Assembly (NCBI RefSeq): GCF_004137255.1
Contig: NZ_SDWT01000002.1
Coordinates: 372,001-436,000 of the forward strand
Length of the DNA stretch: 64,000 nt
Direction of reading: 5' to 3'
Source of the DNA: Nocardioides oleivorans
GTDB taxonomy: Bacteria > Actinomycetota > Actinomycetes > Propionibacteriales > Nocardioidaceae
The notes below the pieces were generated by a model. The model saw nothing but the letters and a program-made list of their open reading frames with translations. It did no database searches and was not told the origin of the DNA. The position numbers were made by a program, and so were the translations under genes. Positions 57,848 through 64,000 of the stretch are shown piece by piece. The stretch's first letter is position 1. Each line of letters opens with the position of its first letter.

Positions 57848-57863
57848 TGTGTTCGCCGTCACA
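57848..57863. promoter_or_regulatory. CRP/GlxR-like box 2 in the dctA control region
   Basis: TGTGTTCGCCGTCACA matches TGTGA-N6-TCACA with one mismatch; its centre is 27 bp from that of box 1 and 53 bp from the kinase start. Confidence 0.45.
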
Positions 57864-57874
57864 AGCAGTCGTCA

Positions 57875-57894
57875 CACCACCGCCCGCGGTGGTG
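57875..57894. promoter_or_regulatory. Perfect palindrome before the sensor kinase gene
   Basis: CACCACCGC-CC-GCGGTGGTG is a perfect 9-bp inverted repeat ending 13 bp before the kinase ATG at 57908, touching the CACAAT that would serve as -10. It is a candidate operator, possibly autoregulatory. Confidence 0.5.
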
Positions 57895-57907
57895 CACAAT
57901 GCGCCCC

Positions 57908-59503
57908 ATGAGGCGACGGACCGACGGCGAGAGCCCGGTCGCCCGCCAGATCCTGCTGCTGCAGGTCGGCGTCGTGCTCGTCCTGGTCGTGACCGCGGTC
58001 GCCCTCGCCGCCTGGGACTCGCGACGCGACCTCCACACCGCGGCCCGCGACCAGGCCACCGCCGTCGCCCGGTCGGTGGCCGACTCCCCCTTCGTGCGCG
58101 AGGAGGTGCGCTCCCCCGACCCCACGGCGGCGCTCCAGCCCTTCGCCGAGGAGGTCCGCATCGACACCGCCACCGACTTCGTCGTGATCATGGACCCCGA
58201 CCGGATCCGCTGGACCCATCCCGACACCTCGCAGATCGGCCGGCGCTTCGTCGGCGGCATCGGCGACGCGCTCGGCGGGCAGGTGTTCACCGAGGAGTAC
58301 GCCGGCACGCTGGGACCGTCGGTCCGCGCCGTGGTCCCGGTGGTGGACGACGGCGACGTGGTCGCGCTGGTCGCCGTCGGCATCACGGTGGACCGCATCG
58401 ACGAGCGCCTCCGCGAGGACCTGCCCGGGATCGCGCTCGCGGCCCTCGTCACCCTGCTCGCCGGGCTGCTCGGCGCCTGGCTCATCGCGCGCAGGCTGCG
58501 CCGCCAGACGCACGGCATGGGCGAGCGCGAGATCACCCGGATGTACGAGTACTACCGCGCCGTCCTGGGAGCCGTCCGCGAGGGGCTGCTGCTCGTCGAC
58601 TCCGAGCTGCGGGTCCAGCTGGTCAACGACGAGGCCGTGCGCCTGCTCGCCCTGCCCACGCCCGTCGAGGGCCGTTCGCTGACCGAGCTCGGCCTCCCGC
58701 CCGGCCTCGTCGCCGCGGTCGAGCGTCGCTCGGCGGCCGCCGACCAGACCTACGTCATGGGCCAGCAGGTGCTCGTCTTCAGCACGTCACCGGCGTACTG
58801 GCGACAGGCCGAGGTGGGTGCCGTCGTCACGGTCCGCGACCGCACCGAGCTCCAGGCCGTCACCGGCGAGCTCGACCTCGTGCGCGGCCTGACCGAGTCG
58901 CTACGCGCCCAGAGCCACGAGGCGGCCAACAGGCTCCACACGATCGTGTCGCTGGTCGAGATGGGCCGCCCGGAGCAGGCCGTCGAGTTCGCCACGTCCG
59001 AGCTCCACGTCGCCCAGGGCTTCGCCGACGAGCTCGTCGCCGCGGTGGAGGAGCCGGTCCTCGCCGCGCTGCTGCTCGGGAAGACCGCCCAGGCGGCCGA
59101 GCGCGGCATCGCCCTCGACCTCGAGGGCGAGCTCCCGGCCGACCTCCCGGTCGACTCGCGGGACCTGGTCACCATCGTCGGAAACCTCGTCGACAACGCC
59201 TTCGACGCGGTCGCCGGCACCCGCTCGGCACGGCCCCAGCGGGTGCGCGTCGTGCTCCACGGCGACCACGACCACCTGCGGATCGAGGTCGACGACTCCG
59301 GCCCCGGCATCCCGGCGCAGGACCGCGACCACGTCCTGGACCGCGGCTGGTCGAGCAAGGCCGACGAGGGCCGCGGACTGGGCCTGGCGATCGTCACGCA
59401 GGTCGTCTCCGGCCACGGCGGCACGCTCGAGGTCACCGACTCCGACCTCGGCGGCGCGCGCTTCGTGCTCGACGTGGCGGTCGACGGCCGGGTGCACTCG
59501 TGA
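57908..59503 (+). CDS. Sensor histidine kinase, DcuS/CitA-like
   Basis: This 531-residue kinase has TM1 at residues 11-36 and an extracytoplasmic PDC/CitA-type sensor at 40-170, containing the ligand-site motif VVIMDPDRIRWTHPDTSQIG. TM2 is at 174-196 and a cytoplasmic PAS domain lies at about 215-315. The SpoB-type dimerisation/phosphoacceptor helix is LRAQSHEAANRLHTIVSLVEM (H337), and the HATPase has NLVDNAFDAVAG and DDSGPGIP. These kinases sense C4-dicarboxylates or citrate outside the cell and activate the matching transporter. Starts at 57908 or 57899 are both possible; CACAAT 7 bp before 57908 favours the former. Confidence 0.92.
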   Translation: MRRRTDGESPVARQILLLQVGVVLVLVVTAVALAAWDSRRDLHTAARDQATAVARSVADSPFVREEVRSPDPTAALQPFAEEVRIDTATDFVVIMDPDRIRWTHPDTSQIGRRFVGGIGDALGGQVFTEEYAGTLGPSVRAVVPVVDDGDVVALVAVGITVDRIDERLREDLPGIALAALVTLLAGLLGAWLIARRLRRQTHGMGEREITRMYEYYRAVLGAVREGLLLVDSELRVQLVNDEAVRLLALPTPVEGRSLTELGLPPGLVAAVERRSAAADQTYVMGQQVLVFSTSPAYWRQAEVGAVVTVRDRTELQAVTGELDLVRGLTESLRAQSHEAANRLHTIVSLVEMGRPEQAVEFATSELHVAQGFADELVAAVEEPVLAALLLGKTAQAAERGIALDLEGELPADLPVDSRDLVTIVGNLVDNAFDAVAGTRSARPQRVRVVLHGDHDHLRIEVDDSGPGIPAQDRDHVLDRGWSSKADEGRGLGLAIVTQVVSGHGGTLEVTDSDLGGARFVLDVAVDGRVHS

Positions 59504-60195
59504 GCGACGTACGGGTCCTCGTGGTCGAGGACGAGGAGGTCGCCGCCGAGGCGCACGCGACCTACGTCGGCCGCGTGCCCGGCTTCGAGCTGGCCGGCGT
59601 GGCCCGTTCGGCCGGCGAGGCGATGCGGCTGCTGCGCAACGACGACACCATCGAGCTCCTCCTGCTCGACATGCACCTGCCCGACGGCCACGGGCTCGGC
59701 CTCCTGCAGCGTGTGCGCGCCGAGGGCCGCCCGGTCGACGTGATCGCCGTGACGTCCGCGCGCGACACCGAGGTCGTGCGCCGCGCGGTCTCGCAGGGGG
59801 TCGTGCTCTACCTCCTCAAGCCGTTCACGTTCGCGGCCTTCCGCGGCAAGCTCGAGCAGTACGCCGACTTCCGCGCGCGACTGGAGACCTCACCCACCGA
59901 CGTGGTGCAGGACGACGTCGACCAGCTCTTCGGCGCACTGCGCAGCCGGCCGACCGGCGAGGCCCTGCCCAAGGGGATGAGCCTGGACTCGCTGCGCGCC
60001 GTCGTCGACGCGCTGCGCCGGAGCCCGGACGGACTCTCCGCCACCGAGGCCGGTGCCGCGATCGGCGTCTCCCGCGTCACCGCCCGGCGCTACCTCGAGC
60101 ACCTCGCCAACGAGGGTCGCGTCGCGCGCCAGCCGCGCTACGGCGGCACCGGGCGACCGGAGGTCGGCTACGTGTGGCGCAGCCCGGACGCCTGA
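59500..60195 (+). CDS. Response regulator, DpiA/CitB-like
   Basis: This 231-residue regulator has a receiver domain (acidic E10, D11; phospho-acceptor D57 in LLLLDMHLPDGHG; Lys in YLLKPFTFAAF). A roughly 40-residue linker and a C-terminal winged helix-turn-helix follow (SATEAGAAIGVSRVTARRYLEHLANEGRVARQ). The GTG at 59500 overlaps the kinase stop as GTGA, giving equal synthesis of the pair. The most likely target is the divergent dctA promoter. Confidence 0.93.
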   Translation: MSDVRVLVVEDEEVAAEAHATYVGRVPGFELAGVARSAGEAMRLLRNDDTIELLLLDMHLPDGHGLGLLQRVRAEGRPVDVIAVTSARDTEVVRRAVSQGVVLYLLKPFTFAAFRGKLEQYADFRARLETSPTDVVQDDVDQLFGALRSRPTGEALPKGMSLDSLRAVVDALRRSPDGLSATEAGAAIGVSRVTARRYLEHLANEGRVARQPRYGGTGRPEVGYVWRSPDA

Positions 60196-60216
60196 GCCCC
60201 CGAGCGGGGTCGCGCC

Positions 60217-61653
60217 TCAGCTGAGGACGAGCCCCGGGTAAAGCGGGTGCTTGTCGAGCATCTCGGCCGACTGCTTCGTGACGCGGTCGGCGACGCCGTC
60301 GCCCAGGACGTACGTCGCCTTGCTGGGCGCGCCGGCCTTGTTGGTGCCCGCCTCGGTGTTGGACAGCACGTCGACGACGAGGTCGGCGACGGTGTCGAAC
60401 TCGTCGTGGCCGAAGCCGCGCGAGGTGAGCGCCGGGGTGCCGAACCGGATGCCGGAGGTGTACCAGGCGCCGTTGGGGTCCGACGGGACCGAGTTGCGGT
60501 TGGTGACGACGCCGGCGTCCAGGAGCGCCGACTCCGCCTGGCGGCCGGTGAGGCCGAAGGACGACACGTCGAGCAGCACGATGTGGTTGTCGGTGCCGCC
60601 GGTGACGAGCTTCGCTCCGCGGGTCAGGAAGCCCTCGGCGAGCGACTTCGCGTTGTCGGCGACCTGCTGCGCGTAGCCCTGGAACTCCGGGGTGCGCGCC
60701 TCGGCGAACGCGACGGCCTTGGCGGCCATCACGTGGCTGAGCGGGCCACCGAGGACCATCGGGCAGCCGCGGTCGACGCTGGGGGCGTACTCCTCCGTGG
60801 CGAGGATGAAGCCGCCGCGCGGGCCGCGGAGCGACTTGTGCGAGGTGCTGGTGACGACGTGGGCGTAGGGCACCGGGTTCTCCTCGCCGGTGAACACCTT
60901 GCCCGCGACGAGGCCGGCGAAGTGCGCCATGTCGACCATCAGCGTGGCGCCGACCTCGTCGGCGATCTCGCGCATCGTGGCGAAGTTGATCCGGCGCGGG
61001 TAGGCGGAGTAGCCGGCGACCAGGATGAGCGGCTTGAACTCCTTGGCCTTCGCGCGCAGCGCGTCGTAGTCGAGGAGCCCGGTCTCGGGGTCGGTGCCGT
61101 ACTGGTTCTGGTGGAACATCTTGCCGGAGATGTTCGGCCGGAAGCCGTGGGTGAGGTGGCCGCCGGCGTCCAGGCTCATGCCGAGCAGCCGCTGGTTGCC
61201 GAGCGACGCGCGGAGCTTCTCCCAGTCGGCCTCGGAGAGGTCGTTCATGTTCTTGACGCCGGCGTCGGAGAGCCACGGGCCCTCGACCCGGTGGGCCAGG
61301 ATGGACCAGTACGCCGTCAGGTTGGCGTCGATGCCGGAGTGGGGCTGGACGTAGGCGTACTCCGCGCCGAACAGCTCGCGCGCGTGCTCGGCGGCGATCG
61401 ACTCGACGGTGTCGACGTTCTGGCAGCCCGCGTAGAAGCGGTGCCCGATCGTGCCCTCAGCGTACTTGTCGCTGAACCAGGTGCCCATCGTCATCAGCAC
61501 GGCCGGCGAGGCGTAGTTCTCCGACGCGATCAGCTTGAGCGAGGCCCGCTGGTCCGCGAGCTCCTTCCGGGTCGCATCCGCGATCCGGGGCTCCACGGAG
61601 GCGATGACCTCGAGGGCCTGGGAGTACGCGCTGCTGATCAGGGAGTCCGTCAT
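60217..61653 (-). CDS. glyA: Serine hydroxymethyltransferase, long form
   Basis: This 478-residue PLP enzyme converts serine and tetrahydrofolate to glycine and methylene-THF. The PLP lysine is K273 in [29 protein letters not shown] and [15 protein letters not shown] are family blocks. It is about 60 residues longer than E. coli GlyA (417), mostly from an insertion at residues about 121-152 ([20 protein letters not shown]), which lies before GGHLTHG. The ATG at 61653 sits 7 bp after a -10 hexamer. It converges on the response-regulator gene with a 21-bp gap. Confidence 0.95.
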   Translation of the reverse strand: MTDSLISSAYSQALEVIASVEPRIADATRKELADQRASLKLIASENYASPAVLMTMGTWFSDKYAEGTIGHRFYAGCQNVDTVESIAAEHARELFGAEYAYVQPHSGIDANLTAYWSILAHRVEGPWLSDAGVKNMNDLSEADWEKLRASLGNQRLLGMSLDAGGHLTHGFRPNISGKMFHQNQYGTDPETGLLDYDALRAKAKEFKPLILVAGYSAYPRRINFATMREIADEVGATLMVDMAHFAGLVAGKVFTGEENPVPYAHVVTSTSHKSLRGPRGGFILATEEYAPSVDRGCPMVLGGPLSHVMAAKAVAFAEARTPEFQGYAQQVADNAKSLAEGFLTRGAKLVTGGTDNHIVLLDVSSFGLTGRQAESALLDAGVVTNRNSVPSDPNGAWYTSGIRFGTPALTSRGFGHDEFDTVADLVVDVLSNTEAGTNKAGAPSKATYVLGDGVADRVTKQSAEMLDKHPLYPGLVLS

Positions 61654-61660
61654 GCGGCAC

Positions 61661-61666
61661 AGACTA
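61661..61666 (-). promoter_or_regulatory. Predicted leaderless -10 (TAGTCT) of glyA
   Basis: On the minus strand TAGTCT, 7 bp, then ATG at 61653. No glycine or THF riboswitch is possible on a leaderless mRNA. Confidence 0.5.
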
Positions 61667-61774
61667 GAGCCGCGGGCCGCTCCCGGGAACGGTGGCACGC
61701 GATCGTGGACGGATCGACGACCGTGTGACCTGGACCGCACCGGGGCACCGTCCGCCGCGGGCACCGGCCGCTCT

Positions 61775-61803
61775 GTCTCACATCGTGGCGCCTCGTCTCA
61801 CAT
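61775..61803 (+). repeat. Direct repeat GTCTCACAT x2, 20 bp apart, upstream of the cysteine leader
   Basis: Identical 9-mers start at 61775 and 61795, exactly two DNA turns apart, 40-70 bp before the predicted promoter of the sulfur operon. A GTCTCA/TGAGAC inverted pair (61795 and 61841) also links the second copy to the promoter. It is a candidate binding site for a sulfur-responsive regulator. The rest of the 363-bp gap between glyA and the sulfite reductase gene holds the leader peptide, a weak hairpin and the masked ribosome site. Confidence 0.45.
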
Positions 61804-61854
61804 AACAAGATTTCGGGTTGTGGAACCGGTGTCCAACCCCTGAGACTTCTTGAC

Positions 61855-61944
61855 ATGGTCACCGCTTCCACCCACGCACACCTTGTGGTCCGACGTCACG
61901 TCGACCTCATGCGCGTGGGCAGCGCGACCTGTTGGCATCGCTGA
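61855..61944 (+). CDS. Cysteine leader peptide (attenuator uORF) of the sulfite reductase operon
   Basis: This 29-residue ORF lies 72 bp before the sulfite reductase gene. Its C-terminal half reads VVRRHVDLMRVGSATCWHR, matching the actinobacterial 'putative leader peptide' pattern R-x-HVDL-x-R-x-x-SA-x-C found ahead of sulfur-assimilation genes (from memory). A single Cys codon (TGT, residue 26) sits four codons before the stop. The likely role is sensing Cys-tRNA: ribosomes slowing at the Cys codon would change folding or translation of the downstream gene. GAGACT 7 bp before the ATG and no ribosome site suggest it is leaderless. Confidence 0.8.
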   Translation: MVTASTHAHLVVRRHVDLMRVGSATCWHR

Positions 61945-61965
61945 CGCCGCCCCTCTCCCCCCACT

Positions 61966-61987
61966 CCGCGCTCAACGTCGCGCGCGG
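61966..61987 (+). promoter_or_regulatory. Small hairpin between leader peptide and sulfite reductase gene
   Basis: CCGCGC / GCGCGG (6 bp) with a 10-nt loop lies 22 bp after the leader stop. It may be part of the attenuation switch; the stem alone is modest. Confidence 0.3.
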
Positions 61988-62001
61988 CACTCCTCAGCGA
62001 A

Positions 62002-62014
62002 CAGGACTCTCCTG
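62002..62014 (+). promoter_or_regulatory. Shine-Dalgarno-masking mini-hairpin before the sulfite reductase start
   Basis: CAGGA-CTC-TCCTG pairs the only ribosome-binding sequence (AGGA) with TCCT, leaving 2 nt before the ATG at 62017. When folded it would block initiation, so translation may depend on ribosomes or structure changes from the leader ORF. Confidence 0.5.
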
Positions 62015-62016
62015 AC

Positions 62017-63735
62017 ATGCCCGACCTCCGGTTCAAGCCCCAGGCTGCCCAGAACACCGAGATCCCGCGCCCCAAGCGCGCGGAGGGTCAGTGGGCCCTC
62101 GGCTACACCGAGCCGCTCAACAAGAACGAGCAGTCCAAGAAGGACGACGACCCGCTCAACGTGCGGGACCGCATCCTCTACACCTACTCGCGCCGCGGCT
62201 TCGACTCGATCGACCCCGCCGACCTGCGTGGCCGCTTCCGCTGGATGGGCCTCTACACCCAGCGCGCGCCCGGGTTCGACGGCGGCAAGACCGCCCAGCT
62301 CGAGGAGGAGGAGCTCGACGACCGCTTCTTCATGATGCGTGTGCGCACCGACGGCGCGATCCTCGACGGGCCCGCCCTGCGTGCGCTCGGCGAGGTGTCG
62401 ACGGCGTACGCCCGCGACACCGCCGACATCACCGACCGCAACAACATCCAGTACCACTGGATCGAGATCGAGAGCGTCCCGGCGATCTGGGAGCGGCTCG
62501 AGGCCGTCGGCCTCACCACGCTCGAGGCGTGCGGCGACAGCCCGCGCCCCTTCCTCGGCTCGCCGGTCGCCGGCATCGCCAAGGACGAGATCATCGACGG
62601 CTCCGAGGCGCTCGCGGAGATCAAGCGCCGGATCCTCGGCAACCCCGACTTCTCCAACCTGCCGCGCAAGTTCAAGACGGCGCTGACCGGCCACCCGAGC
62701 CACGACGTCGCGCCCGAGGTCAACGACGTCGCCTTCGTCGGCACCGTCCACCCCGAGCACGGCCCGGGCTTCGACCTGTGGGTCGGCGGCGGCCTGTCGA
62801 CCAACCCGATGCTCGCCCACAAGCTCGGTGTGTGGATCCCCCTCGACGAGGTGGCCGACGCCTGGGAGGGCGTCGCCGGCGTCTTCCGCGACTACGGCTA
62901 CCGCCGCCTGCGCTCCAAGGCCCGCCTGAAGTTCCTGCTGGCCGACTGGGGCAAGGAGAAGTTCCGCGAGGTCCTCGAGAAGGAGTACCTCCACCGCGCG
63001 CTCGTGGACAACCCGTCCCCCGAGTCGCCCGTGCGCCCCGGTGACCACATCGGCATCCACGAGCAGAAGGACGGCAACCTCTACGTCGGCGCCGCTCCCG
63101 TCGTCGGTCGCATCGACGGCACCACGCTGTCGGCCCTGGCCGACCTCGTCGAGCAGTACGGCGCCGAGGGCGCCCGCCTCACGGCGTACCAGAAGCTGGT
63201 CGTCATCGGCGTCCCGGCCGGTCGGGGCGAGGCCTTCGCCGACGACCTCGAGAAGATCGGGCTCACCGCGCGGCCCAGCAACTGGCGCCGCTCCACGATG
63301 GCCTGCACGGGCATCGAGTTCTGCAAGCTCGCCATCGTCGACACCAAGGAGCGCGCGCGCCTGCTGGTGACCGAGCTGGAGAAGCGCTTCCCCGAGCTCG
63401 ACACCGACATCTCCGTCAACGTCAACGGCTGCCCCAACGCCTGCGCCCGCACCCAGGTCGCCGACATCGGCCTCAAGGGCCAGCTCGTGATGGACGCCGA
63501 CGGCCGGCAGGTCGAGGGCTTCCAGGTGCACCTGGGCGGCGGACTGGCGCTCGGTGCCAATTTCGGCCGCAAGCTGCGGGCGCACAAGGTCACCAGCGCG
63601 GGCCTCGACGACTACGTGACGTCGGTGGTCCAGGCCTACCTCGACGACCGCGAGCCCGGTGAGCGCTTCGCCCCGTGGGTCGCGCGCGCCGACGAGAAGC
63701 TGCTGCGCGGCGAGCCCGAGCCGGCGCTGGCATGA
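62017..63735 (+). CDS. sirA: Ferredoxin-dependent sulfite reductase (SirA/NirA type)
   Basis: This 572-residue enzyme reduces sulfite to sulfide with six electrons from ferredoxin. It has two nitrite/sulfite-reductase ferredoxin half-domains and two siroheme/4Fe-4S halves. Cluster ligands are C430 and C436 (ACTGIEFCKL) and C472 and C476 (NGCPNACAR). Tyr80 (GLYTQR) and Cys172 (EACGDSPR) are spaced 92 apart, as are the covalently linked Tyr69-Cys161 of M. tuberculosis NirA, which marks sulfite rather than nitrite reduction. Cysteine leader control and a following cysH support the assimilatory sulfate role. It couples to the next gene by ATGA. Confidence 0.94.
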   Translation: MPDLRFKPQAAQNTEIPRPKRAEGQWALGYTEPLNKNEQSKKDDDPLNVRDRILYTYSRRGFDSIDPADLRGRFRWMGLYTQRAPGFDGGKTAQLEEEELDDRFFMMRVRTDGAILDGPALRALGEVSTAYARDTADITDRNNIQYHWIEIESVPAIWERLEAVGLTTLEACGDSPRPFLGSPVAGIAKDEIIDGSEALAEIKRRILGNPDFSNLPRKFKTALTGHPSHDVAPEVNDVAFVGTVHPEHGPGFDLWVGGGLSTNPMLAHKLGVWIPLDEVADAWEGVAGVFRDYGYRRLRSKARLKFLLADWGKEKFREVLEKEYLHRALVDNPSPESPVRPGDHIGIHEQKDGNLYVGAAPVVGRIDGTTLSALADLVEQYGAEGARLTAYQKLVVIGVPAGRGEAFADDLEKIGLTARPSNWRRSTMACTGIEFCKLAIVDTKERARLLVTELEKRFPELDTDISVNVNGCPNACARTQVADIGLKGQLVMDADGRQVEGFQVHLGGGLALGANFGRKLRAHKVTSAGLDDYVTSVVQAYLDDREPGERFAPWVARADEKLLRGEPEPALA

Positions 63736-63887
63736 GCGAGCGCGCACAGCCCTTCCACTGCCCCTACTGCGGGGACGAGAACCTGTTCCCCCGCGAGGGT
63801 GCGGGCGCCTGGGAGTGCCGCTCGTGCCTGCGCAGCTTCACCGTCCAGATGACCGGGATGATCCCCCACCCGGGAGGTGCGGAATGA
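63732..63887 (+). CDS. 51-residue zinc-ribbon protein in the sulfur operon
   Basis: This tiny protein carries two CxxC pairs, FHCPYCGDENLFP and WECRSCLRSFTVQ (Cys at residues 9, 12, 28 and 31), a rubredoxin-like zinc ribbon, and a short tail MTGMIPHPGGAE. ATGA overlaps on both sides place it between sulfite reductase and cysH. It is too small to be an enzyme; a role as a metal or electron-transfer accessory of the pathway is possible but unproven. The start ATG at 63732 is fixed by the overlap. Confidence 0.85.
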   Translation: MSERAQPFHCPYCGDENLFPREGAGAWECRSCLRSFTVQMTGMIPHPGGAE

Positions 63888-64000
63888 GTCTCTCCACGCA
63901 GGCCGCCCGCGACTTCAAGGGCACGCACACCGCCGGCCGTACGCCGGAGGAGCTGCGCGAGCTGGTCTCCCACGTCGGCGCCGAGCTCGAGCTCGCTCCG
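63884..64000 (+). CDS. cysH: Phosphoadenylyl-/adenylyl-sulfate reductase, N-terminus (cut by window edge)
   Basis: Only the first 39 codons are visible: MSLSTQAARDFKGTHTAGRT then EELRELVSHVGAELELAP. The start overlaps the zinc-ribbon stop as ATGA. The helix EELRELVSHVGAELE and its place after sulfite reductase fit the start of CysH in actinobacteria. The catalytic Cys motif lies outside the window, so the assignment rests mainly on context. Confidence 0.7.
   Translation, partial: MSLSTQAARDFKGTHTAGRTPEELRELVSHVGAELELAP

Noticed and set aside
61654..61854. Glycine or SAM riboswitch upstream of glyA or the sulfur operon
   Set aside because: The glyA promoter appears leaderless, and I see no conserved riboswitch core on the sulfur side. 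The cysteine leader peptide explains that leader region better.

Overview
The window is a very GC-rich chromosomal segment from an actinobacterium, most likely Nocardioides or another member of the Nocardioidaceae. Several things point there: strong G/C preference at third codon positions, frequent GTG starts, an ANTAR response regulator, an HGxxPAAW small protein, a GlgM-type glycogen synthase beside glgC, and an actinobacterial cysteine leader peptide. The order polA - liv transporter - ANTAR regulator - pyk - gltDB - lgt - trp genes also resembles, as I recall it, the Streptomyces chromosome. I see no insertion sequence, prophage, CRISPR array or rRNA operon. This is a mostly vertical core region with one accessory-looking surface-glycan block.

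Layout. 1-5.8 kb: the end of a methyltransferase, then a translationally coupled minus-strand operon (DUF3068 protein, MoxR ATPase, DUF58 protein, degenerate transglutaminase membrane protein). 5.9-19.7 kb: an envelope-glycan block with an acyltransferase, large polytopic membrane proteins, a 2-oxoglutarate/Fe(II) oxygenase, a GT2-methyltransferase fusion, a GT4 glycosyltransferase, a DUF2613 peptide, a second methyltransferase and two tandem flippase paralogues. 19.7-23.4 kb: polA, a thioesterase and a GNAT acetyltransferase. 23.5-28.5 kb: the branched-chain amino-acid ABC transporter livKHMGF. 28.8-31.8 kb: ANTAR regulator, tRNA-Leu with an adjacent HTH/LAGLIDADG-like protein, and pyk. 31.9-44.7 kb: gltBD, lgt, an SCO protein, trpA-trpB-trpC, two small membrane proteins, hisI and pabC. 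44.8-45.2 kb: a tRNA operon (Gly, Cys, Val) with a strong terminator. 45.2-50.1 kb: sulfotransferase, potassium channel, YihY/BrkB protein, AidB-like acyl-CoA dehydrogenase and a small Hfq/LSm-like protein. 50.1-56.3 kb: pgm, a DGPF/DGPF/ECF sigma module, and divergent glgC and glgM. 56.4-60.2 kb: a DctA transporter divergent from its two-component system. 60.2-64 kb: glyA, then a cysteine leader peptide ahead of ferredoxin-sulfite reductase, a zinc-ribbon protein and the start of cysH.

Two expression features recur. Adjacent genes are very often joined by 4-bp ATGA/GTGA overlaps, which implies coupled translation. Many first genes have a -10-like TANNNT hexamer only 6-7 bp before the start codon and no Shine-Dalgarno sequence, which predicts leaderless mRNAs. 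In one divergent pair the two predicted -10 boxes physically overlap.

The most interesting candidates are: a 104-residue protein whose layout parallels Hfq, in a phylum generally regarded as lacking Hfq; the cysteine leader peptide plus a Shine-Dalgarno-masking hairpin before the sulfite reductase gene; the HTH/LAGLIDADG protein beside tRNA-Leu; a sigma-factor gene that appears to start with CTG; and the overlapping divergent leaderless promoters.
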